Positions 1 through 3,821 of a DNA stretch of 10,504 bases are shown here, piece after piece; the first letter of the stretch is position 1, and each line of letters begins with the position of its first letter. Origin of the DNA: Nanobdellota archaeon. GTDB taxonomy: Archaea > Nanobdellota > Nanobdellia > Pacearchaeales > GW2011-AR1. The DNA lies in NCBI GenBank assembly GCA_023397215.1, contig JAEWUG010000020.1, positions 1 through 10,504 on the forward strand, given 5' to 3'. The notes beneath the pieces were generated by a model. That model was not told the DNA's origin. It ran no database searches and saw only the letters and a list, made by a program, of their open reading frames with translations. The translations under genes and the position numbers were made by a program.

Positions 1-1
1 T

Positions 2-421
2 TTCAAAGCAGGAGATATTCTATTCACTAGACTTTATCCTGATAAAAATAGAATAATAATAGTTCCCGAAGAAATTAAAGAAGGAGTTTGTTCTGACGAA
101 ATATATTTGATTAGACCAAAAGATGAAAATGAAATTAATTCTTATGTCTTATTGGCGGCTTTAAAATCTTCTATGGTAACAAATCAAGTAAGAGATTTAA
201 TTTCAGGTAGTTCTTCATCTCGTCCAAGATTAAAAGATAAAGATTTACATAATGTAATTATCCCTATTTTAAGCCAAGAGGAAAATAAGAAAATTACCAA
301 GAATATGAAAACTATAGTTGAAAATCATTGGAATGCTTGTCAGGATTATCTTGGAAAATATAAAGAAGTATTATCTTATTTTGGCGACGATTTGAAAATA
401 AATTTGGTGAGAAAGGTATAG
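2..421 (+). CDS. Type I restriction specificity (HsdS-like) target recognition domain, C-terminal part
   Basis: The frame is open from the left edge to the TAG at 419-421, so this is the 3' end of a gene that begins outside the window; the first in-window start-like codon (TTG at 107) is internal. About 139 residues are visible. They carry the pattern of a type I restriction-modification target recognition domain: AGDILFTRL near the start, GVCSDEIYLIRP, then SGSSSSRPRLKDKDL followed by IPIL, and a helical C-terminal stretch like the conserved spacer helix of HsdS. In that family the protein picks the DNA sequence methylated by HsdM and cut by HsdR. It could instead be the recognition domain of a fused N6-adenine methylase, because no catalytic part is in view. 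A tyrosine recombinase gene follows 267 bp downstream on the same strand, an arrangement seen in phase-variable hsdS loci. Confidence 0.72.
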   Translation, partial: FKAGDILFTRLYPDKNRIIIVPEEIKEGVCSDEIYLIRPKDENEINSYVLLAALKSSMVTNQVRDLISGSSSSRPRLKDKDLHNVIIPILSQEENKKITKNMKTIVENHWNACQDYLGKYKEVLSYFGDDLKINLVRKV

Positions 422-428
422 AATAAAT

Positions 429-447
429 TCTTTTTCGCAGAAAAAGA
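429..447 (+). repeat. Small hairpin after the hsdS-like gene
   Basis: Perfect 8-bp inverted repeat with a 3-nt loop: TCTTTTTC, GCA, GAAAAAGA. It starts 8 nt after the stop codon of the hsdS-like gene. No uninterrupted T tract follows, so it is not a clean terminator. It is the first of four hairpins spread over 120 nt. Confidence 0.6.
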
Positions 448-475
448 CTATCTTAAAAGCCCCCTTAATAAATTT

Positions 476-548
476 CTTTTACGAAGTAAAAGTCAATATG
501 TGCGTAGCACCTGGACTCCCCCTCTTTTGCTTCTTTTTCTAAAAGAAG
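476..548. repeat. Cluster of three further short hairpins
   Basis: Three perfect short inverted repeats follow one another: 476-481/487-492 (CTTTTA/TAAAAG, 5-nt loop), 500-503/507-510 (GTGC/GCAC, 3-nt loop) and 530-537/541-548 (CTTCTTTT/AAAAGAAG, 3-nt loop). Together with the hairpin at 429-447 they fill the stretch after the hsdS-like gene. Local composition is unlike the surroundings: C-runs at 460-464 and 518-522, and a higher GC content. No reading frame is preserved. It could be a palindromic intergenic repeat of this genome, a remnant of a small mobile element, or a structured 3' region. The sequence alone does not decide. Confidence 0.5.
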
Positions 549-575
549 AATGCGATTTAGACTAGTGAAAATTTA

Positions 576-603
576 ATTGCGTATAACATAGATTAAACGA
601 ACT
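576..603. other. Possible Xer/dif-like recombination site
   Basis: Two 11-bp arms, ATTGCGTATAA (576-586) and TTAAACGAACT (593-603), flank a 6-bp spacer (CATAGA). They form an imperfect inverted repeat with 8 of 11 positions matching. The 11-6-11 layout is that of Xer target sites, and the left arm matches the E. coli XerC arm at 8 of 11 positions. The site lies about 85 bp upstream of the recombinase start. Matches of this quality can arise by chance in AT-rich DNA, so this is tentative. Confidence 0.3.
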
Positions 604-607
604 TTTA

Positions 608-679
608 TTGTGGATATATTTTGTTTAACCTTCCTATTTATCCTAAAAAGAGAATTAATCTTTTATTCTATCTCCACAA
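608..679. repeat. Inverted repeat flanking the recombinase promoter region
   Basis: TTGTGGATATA (608-618) and TATCTCCACAA (669-679) are inverted copies matching at 10 of 11 positions and separated by 50 nt. A smaller hairpin, AAAAGA/TCTTTT (646-651/659-664), is nested inside. The right copy ends 9 bp before the recombinase start codon, so it overlaps the expected promoter and start region. It could be an operator or a recombination site; neither is proven. Confidence 0.45.
660..667 (+). promoter_or_regulatory. Weak TATA-like box for the recombinase gene
   Basis: CTTTTATT is centred about 25.5 nt upstream of the ATG at 689, the same spacing as the other boxes in the window, and predicts a leaderless transcript. 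The match is weak. GATATATT at 613-620 is an alternative that would give a leader of about 47 nt. Confidence 0.35.
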
Positions 680-688
680 AGTTCTATT

Positions 689-1516
689 ATGAGTTATGCA
701 TTACCTATTGATATTTTTATTGAAAAATTGCAAGAAAGAATTAAATTACGAGGATATACAAAACAAACTGAAAAGAGTTATTGTTATCATGTTAAAGATT
801 TTTTATCATTTTTAGATAAAAGTAGACTTAATCTTAATGAAGAAGGTGTTAAATCTTATTTACTTTTTCTTAATTTATCAAATAATTCTGTTCGTCTAAA
901 AATTATGGCTATTAAATTTTTCTTTTTAGAAGTATTGAAAAATCCAATAAATAATTTTAATATTCCTAATCCTAAAAAACATAAAATTTTACCAAAAATA
1001 CTATCCAAAGAAGATATTCAGAAGATTATTAATTTGAATACTAATTTAAAACATAGGCTTATTATAAAAATTTTATATTCTTCTGGGTTAAGGTTACAAG
1101 AACTAATTGACTTGAAAAGAAATTGTATTGATTTTGATAGAAATTTAATTTTTGTTAAATCAGGTAAGGGAAAAAAGGACAGATTTACTTTATTGAGCCA
1201 AGAAATTAAATTAGATTTGTTAAAATATTATAGTAGTTTTAATTTTAAAACAGATTATGTTTTAGAAGGTAGAAATAAAAAATATTCAAAAAAATCTGTA
1301 CAAAAAATATTAGAATCTTCTGGTAAAAAAATCGGTAAAAAGATTACACCTCATATGCTTAGACATTCTTTTGCGACACATTTATTAGAATCTGGTATAG
1401 ACATTCGTTATATTCAAAAATTATTAGGACATTCTGACTTAAAAACAACAGAAATTTATACACATGTTTCAAATAAAAATTTGCAAAATATCAAATCACC
1501 ATTAGATTCTCTATAA
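689..1516 (+). CDS. xerA: Tyrosine recombinase, XerA/XerC type
   Basis: A 275-residue protein of normal length for archaeal XerA and bacterial XerC/D. Residues 5-90 form the SAM-like core-binding domain that clamps DNA. Residues about 100-275 form the catalytic domain, with all active-site residues present: R135 (SGLRLQEL), K160 (SGKGKKDR), H222 and R225 (HMLRHSFATHLLESG), H248 (LLGHSD) and the nucleophile Y257 (IYTHVS). The family cuts and rejoins DNA through a 3'-phosphotyrosine link, typically resolving chromosome dimers at dif. There is no insertion like the extra domain of integron integrases. No other open frame fits the ATG at 689. The gene is convergent with the small gene ending at 1530 and shares a terminator with it. 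An imperfect dif-like site and an inverted repeat lie upstream. Housekeeping XerA is the simplest reading; a role in switching the neighbouring hsdS-like gene is the alternative. Confidence 0.85.
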   Translation: MSYALPIDIFIEKLQERIKLRGYTKQTEKSYCYHVKDFLSFLDKSRLNLNEEGVKSYLLFLNLSNNSVRLKIMAIKFFFLEVLKNPINNFNIPNPKKHKILPKILSKEDIQKIINLNTNLKHRLIIKILYSSGLRLQELIDLKRNCIDFDRNLIFVKSGKGKKDRFTLLSQEIKLDLLKYYSSFNFKTDYVLEGRNKKYSKKSVQKILESSGKKIGKKITPHMLRHSFATHLLESGIDIRYIQKLLGHSDLKTTEIYTHVSNKNLQNIKSPLDSL

Positions 1517-1560
1517 AAAAATTTCTGATTTAAATTCTAGATCCTAGATTAAAGTTTTTT
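1515..1560. terminator. Bidirectional terminator between convergent genes
   Basis: A hairpin at 1529-1553 (TTTAA, 2-nt bulge, TCTAG, loop ATC, CTAGATTAAA) is flanked by A7 at 1515-1521 and by T6 at 1555-1560. Each strand therefore reads hairpin then U tract. This fits termination of the recombinase on the plus strand and of the helical-repeat gene on the minus strand. The hairpin overlaps the last codons of the minus-strand gene. Confidence 0.55.
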
Positions 1561-1880
1561 ATTGTTCTTGTCTCAAATCCTAGTCTATTAGAAATATAAC
1601 CTGCTTTATTGTATTGATTTGATTTTTCTAATTTTCTTAAATATTCTAATTCTAATTTTAAAGCATCTCCTTCTAGTCCTTTTTCTCTTGCTAATTTTAT
1701 GGCTTCATCATATTTATTTAATACTCTTAAAATTCCAATTGCATCTGTGTAATAACCTAATTGAATTTGTTTTTGGGAAGCAGAATAAAAATCTTTTTTT
1801 TGAAAGTCGTCAAGTAATAAATTTAATACTTCTTCTTCGTTTTCAATTGTTTTGATAATAAAATCAATATTTTTTGCCAT
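1530..1880 (-). CDS. Small helical-repeat (TPR-like) protein, function unknown
   Basis: A 116-residue protein with no signal peptide or membrane segment. Residues about 30-110 read as a run of short amphipathic helices with TPR/solenoid spacing: YYTDAIGILRVLNKYDEAIKLAREKG, then GDALKLELEYLRKLEKS, then YNKAGYISNRLG. Such folds usually bind other proteins. No catalytic motif is visible and I do not recognise a named family. The case for a real gene is good: the ATG at 1880 has a perfect TTTATAAA box 25.5 nt upstream, the stop sits at a bidirectional terminator, and the residue composition is protein-like. The plus-strand frame across the same bases is leucine- and isoleucine-rich nonsense. It is divergent from the GTPase gene, with 107 bp between the start codons. 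Confidence 0.75.
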   Translation of the reverse strand: MAKNIDFIIKTIENEEEVLNLLLDDFQKKDFYSASQKQIQLGYYTDAIGILRVLNKYDEAIKLAREKGLEGDALKLELEYLRKLEKSNQYNKAGYISNRLGFETRTIKNFNLGSRI

Positions 1881-1901
1881 AACAAGAAGTTATTTGAGGA
1901 G

Positions 1902-1909
1902 TTTATAAA
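1902..1909 (-). promoter_or_regulatory. TATA box of the helical-repeat gene
   Basis: TTTATAAA, centred 25.5 nt upstream of the minus-strand ATG at 1880. The spacing predicts transcription starting at or next to the start codon. No Shine-Dalgarno sequence lies between. Confidence 0.65.
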
Positions 1910-1958
1910 ACTTTTTATGGTGTAATTACTATAAAGTGAAAAGAATAAAAAACGAAGC

Positions 1959-1965
1959 CTTAAAA
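1959..1965 (+). promoter_or_regulatory. TATA-like box of the GTPase gene
   Basis: CTTAAAA, centred 26 nt upstream of the ATG at 1988. Its spacing matches the other leaderless promoters of the window. It is divergent from the box at 1902-1909. Confidence 0.45.
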
Positions 1966-1987
1966 CCTTGATTTACTTTTTTTAATA

Positions 1988-2821
1988 ATGGTAAGAGTTA
2001 GGTATTCATTTGGTTCAAGACATACTGGTAATTTAAAGAATATTAGAAAGCAAAGACAAAAATTTCCGAAAATTGTTTTAGATGTTATTGAGATTAGTGA
2101 TGTTATTTTAGAAGTTCTTGATGCTAGATTTATTGATGAAACTAGAAATTTAGAATTAGAAAAATTAATTGAAAGAAAAGGTAAAAGAATTATTTATGTT
2201 TTGAATAAAGCAGATTTAATTGATAAAAAGAGTATTAAAGAGAAAATTAAGATTAAACCTTATATTTTTATTTCATGTACTGAAAGAAAGGGAAGTTTTG
2301 GACTTAGAAATTTAATTAAGAGAATTATTAATGAAATTGATTTAGAAAATAAAAAAAGAGCACAAGTTGGAATTATTGGTTATCCAAATACAGGAAAAAG
2401 TTCTTTAATTAATTTTTTAACTGGTAGAAGTGTTGCTAAAAAAGGGAATGAAGCAGGATTTACTAAGGGAATGCAAAAGATTAGACTAACACAAAATATT
2501 TTGATTTTAGATACTCCTGGTGTAATTTCTAATGAAGATTATTCAATGCATGATAATAGCAAAATCTCAAAGCATGCTAAAATTGGTTCTAGAAGTGTTG
2601 GAAAAATAAAAGAGCCAGAAGTTGTAATTCAAAGTTTAATTAATGAACACAGAGAAAAATTAGAAAAATCATATGGTGTAGATTCAAAAGGTGATTCTGA
2701 AGTTTTTTTAGAAGAAGTTGGTAAAAATAAAAATTATCTAAAAAAAGGTGGTGAAGTAGATATTACAAGAACTGCTTTACAAATTATTAAAGAATGGCAA
2801 GATGGTAAGTTCAAGTTTTAA
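1988..2821 (+). CDS. Circularly permuted ribosome-assembly GTPase, YlqF/RbgA (Nog2/Lsg1) family
   Basis: A 277-residue GTPase whose G motifs appear in permuted order, the hallmark of the YlqF/RbgA/MTG1/Nog2 group: G4 NKAD (73-76), a G5-like ISCT (95-98), then the P-loop GYPNTGKSS (131-139), the G2 Thr in GFTK (T159) and G3 DTPG (175-178). The DAR motif (46-48) before G4 also belongs to this family. Members bind the maturing large ribosomal subunit, and GTP hydrolysis drives a late assembly step; a cytoplasmic location is expected. The basic start (MVRVRYSFGSRHTGN) supports the ATG at 1988, which also sits 26 nt after a TATA-like box. Residues after about 180 form a helical C-terminal domain. 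The gene ends overlapping by 11 bp the 3' end of a tiny minus-strand frame. Confidence 0.88.
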   Translation: MVRVRYSFGSRHTGNLKNIRKQRQKFPKIVLDVIEISDVILEVLDARFIDETRNLELEKLIERKGKRIIYVLNKADLIDKKSIKEKIKIKPYIFISCTERKGSFGLRNLIKRIINEIDLENKKRAQVGIIGYPNTGKSSLINFLTGRSVAKKGNEAGFTKGMQKIRLTQNILILDTPGVISNEDYSMHDNSKISKHAKIGSRSVGKIKEPEVVIQSLINEHREKLEKSYGVDSKGDSEVFLEEVGKNKNYLKKGGEVDITRTALQIIKEWQDGKFKF

Positions 2822-2957
2822 TTTTTGGAAACAATAATTTTTGATTTAAACCAATTAAAAATACTGAGACTATTATAAAAGACCAATGAATTGAAAATGT
2901 TAAAATAAAACAAATAATTGCAAGAATAGAATTTATTATTACATATAAATTTTTCAT
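2811..2957 (-). CDS. Tiny two-helix membrane protein, function unknown
   Basis: A 48-residue frame from ATG (complement of 2955-2957) to TGA (complement of 2811-2813). It starts MKNLYVIINS and has two hydrophobic stretches, about residues 5-23 and 26-38, separated by a short polar turn (SIHWS), ending in a basic tail (NQKLLFPKIKT). That fits a small two-pass membrane protein with a positively charged C-terminus. Support beyond the open frame comes from the upstream TTAATAAA box, centred 25.5 nt before the ATG, the same spacing as the other promoters here. Its last 11 bases overlap the GTPase gene tail to tail. I do not recognise a family and cannot assign a role. Confidence 0.55.
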   Translation of the reverse strand: MKNLYVIINSILAIICFILTFSIHWSFIIVSVFLIGLNQKLLFPKIKT

Positions 2958-2978
2958 ATTTTAACTTATTTTATGAAC

Positions 2979-2986
2979 TTTATTAA
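2979..2986 (-). promoter_or_regulatory. TATA-like box of the tiny membrane protein gene
   Basis: TTAATAAA on the minus strand, centred 25.5 nt upstream of the ATG at 2957. It is divergent from the stronger TATA box at 3016-3023. Confidence 0.45.
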
Positions 2987-3015
2987 TTTTTTTAAAAAGA
3001 ATTTTAAACAAAACA

Positions 3016-3023
3016 TTTATATA
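3016..3023 (+). promoter_or_regulatory. Strong TATA box of the structured RNA candidate
   Basis: TTTATATA is the best TATA box in the window, preceded by a purine-rich ACAAAACA. No start codon lies at the usual distance. Applying the window's 25.5-nt spacing puts the transcription start at G3045, the first base of a long inverted repeat. Confidence 0.65.
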
Positions 3024-3044
3024 ATAGTTTTGACTTTAATATTT

Positions 3045-3190
3045 GTAGCAAAGAATTAATTAAAATCTTGAAACTTCGGTTTTTTGGTTTTAGTTAAATT
3101 ATTAATTAAGATCTTAAGGTCTCGTATTTTGAGATTTTGGTTAATATTTAGTACCTTTATGGTATTATTCTTTGCTACGCTTTTCTTTAT
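3045..3190 (+). ncRNA. Candidate structured non-coding RNA, about 134 nt plus a U-rich tail
   Basis: The two ends pair perfectly over 12 bp: GTAGCAAAGAAT (3045-3056) with ATTCTTTGCTAC (3167-3178). Three hairpins lie inside. P2, 3057-3074/3079-3096, has 16 pairs of 18 capped by a C(UUCG)G tetraloop. P3, 3114-3123/3131-3140, has 10 pairs with a 7-nt loop. P4, 3150-3155/3161-3166, has 6 pairs directly next to the closing stem. The result is a four-way, cloverleaf-like fold. Eight of the inner pairs are G-U, which hold only in plus-strand RNA. A TATA box places the transcription start at 3045, and a U-rich tail (GCTTTTCTTT, 3179-3188) follows. The next gene has its own promoter, so this is not simply its leader. 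It lacks the conserved motifs of SRP RNA, RNase P RNA, 5S rRNA and box C/D RNA that I could look for. Expression is inferred, not shown. Confidence 0.6.
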
Positions 3191-3197
3191 GATTAAA

Positions 3198-3205
3198 TTT
3201 ATAAA
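3198..3205 (+). promoter_or_regulatory. TATA box of the secreted-protein gene
   Basis: TTTATAAA, centred 25.5 nt upstream of the ATG at 3227, predicting a leaderless message. It lies downstream of the RNA candidate's U-rich tail, which separates the two transcription units. Confidence 0.65.
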
Positions 3206-3226
3206 ATAAAAATAACTAGTTTAATT

Positions 3227-3775
3227 ATGAAAATTATTATGAGTCTTTTTTTATTAATTTTAGTTAGTTGTAGTTTAGTCTTAAGTTTAGAAGAAAATTT
3301 AGAAGATTATAATTTAAGTGAATTAACTAATGAAGAAATTGAAGAATTAAAAGAAATGCAAGATGTTGATTTTACTAATCTGAGTTCATTTATTAATCAT
3401 CCAAAGGCATGTGATTTAATTAAGAGTCAATTAGAATCAGAAATAGTAGGTGTTATTTTACCCAAAGAAGTTCCTTTTAGTAATGAAGTTTTTATTGTAT
3501 TTATTGATACTAACCTTATTGCGAGTGTAAAATTAGAAAATAAAGAAATAACTTCTTTTGATTGTTCAAATGAATCTGAACCAACATTTGAGATTTATTT
3601 ATCTAGCTCTATTTTTTCACAAGAACAAGTGAAATTATTAAATGAAAATCCTATTAAGTTTTATTTAGAAAATAAAAAAGTAGGAAATATTGAGATTAAA
3701 GCAAATGGTTTTATGCAAGGATTAAAATTAGGTTTTATGAATTTTGGAATAAGAATTGCTAATTTATTTATTTAA
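3227..3775 (+). CDS. Exported protein with an SCP2-like domain
   Basis: A 182-residue protein. Residues 1-20 are a signal peptide or anchor (MKIIMSLFLLILVSCSLVLS). LVSC at 12-15 fits a lipobox with C15 as the lipidated residue, but the segment after it is still hydrophobic, so ordinary cleavage near residue 20 is equally possible. Residues 21-50 are acidic and probably flexible. Residues about 60-182 follow the order of a sterol-carrier-protein-2 fold: a helix, paired strands (NEVFIVFID, ASVKLENKEITSF), a strand (TFEIYLSS), a helix entering LLNENPIKFYLENKKVGNIEIKA, and an amphipathic C-terminal helix (GFMQGLKLGFMNFG). SCP2 domains hold lipids or other hydrophobic ligands. The likeness is one of pattern, not strong identity, so the lipid role is inference. 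Two further cysteines (C62, C113) could form a disulfide outside the cell. The gene is monocistronic: its own TATA box precedes it and T6 follows the stop. Confidence 0.75.
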   Translation: MKIIMSLFLLILVSCSLVLSLEENLEDYNLSELTNEEIEELKEMQDVDFTNLSSFINHPKACDLIKSQLESEIVGVILPKEVPFSNEVFIVFIDTNLIASVKLENKEITSFDCSNESEPTFEIYLSSSIFSQEQVKLLNENPIKFYLENKKVGNIEIKANGFMQGLKLGFMNFGIRIANLFI

Positions 3776-3778
3776 AAC

Positions 3779-3784
3779 TTTTTT
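3779..3784 (+). terminator. T-tract terminator after the secreted-protein gene
   Basis: T6 begins 4 nt after the stop codon. Archaeal polymerase stops readily at such U tracts. It separates this gene from the uvrA promoter at 3793-3798. Confidence 0.4.
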
Positions 3785-3792
3785 AAGATAAA

Positions 3793-3798
3793 TTTAAA
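3793..3798 (+). promoter_or_regulatory. TATA-like box of the uvrA-uvrC operon
   Basis: TTTAAA, centred about 26 nt upstream of the uvrA ATG at 3822, predicting a leaderless uvrA message. No box is visible in the 16-nt gap before uvrC. Confidence 0.5.
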
Positions 3799-3821
3799 AG
3801 AAATTATTTTGGTATTATTAT

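Noticed and set aside
107..109. TTG as start of the hsdS-like gene
   Set aside because: The frame is open back to base 2 and the upstream residues (AGDILFTRL) belong to the conserved domain.
689..1516. Integron integrase with attI upstream
   Set aside because: The catalytic domain lacks the additional integrase-specific insertion, and no cassette array or attC-like repeats follow.
1619..1855. Plus-strand open frame of 78 codons
   Set aside because: It is the antisense shadow of the helical-repeat gene. The product is almost only Leu, Ile and Phe, and it has no promoter.
3045..3178. RNA candidate as SRP RNA, RNase P RNA, 5S rRNA or box C/D RNA
   Set aside because: It is too short for the first two. 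No GAGGAAAGUC/ACAGAAA-type, SRP domain, 5S or C/D box motifs were found on the plus strand.
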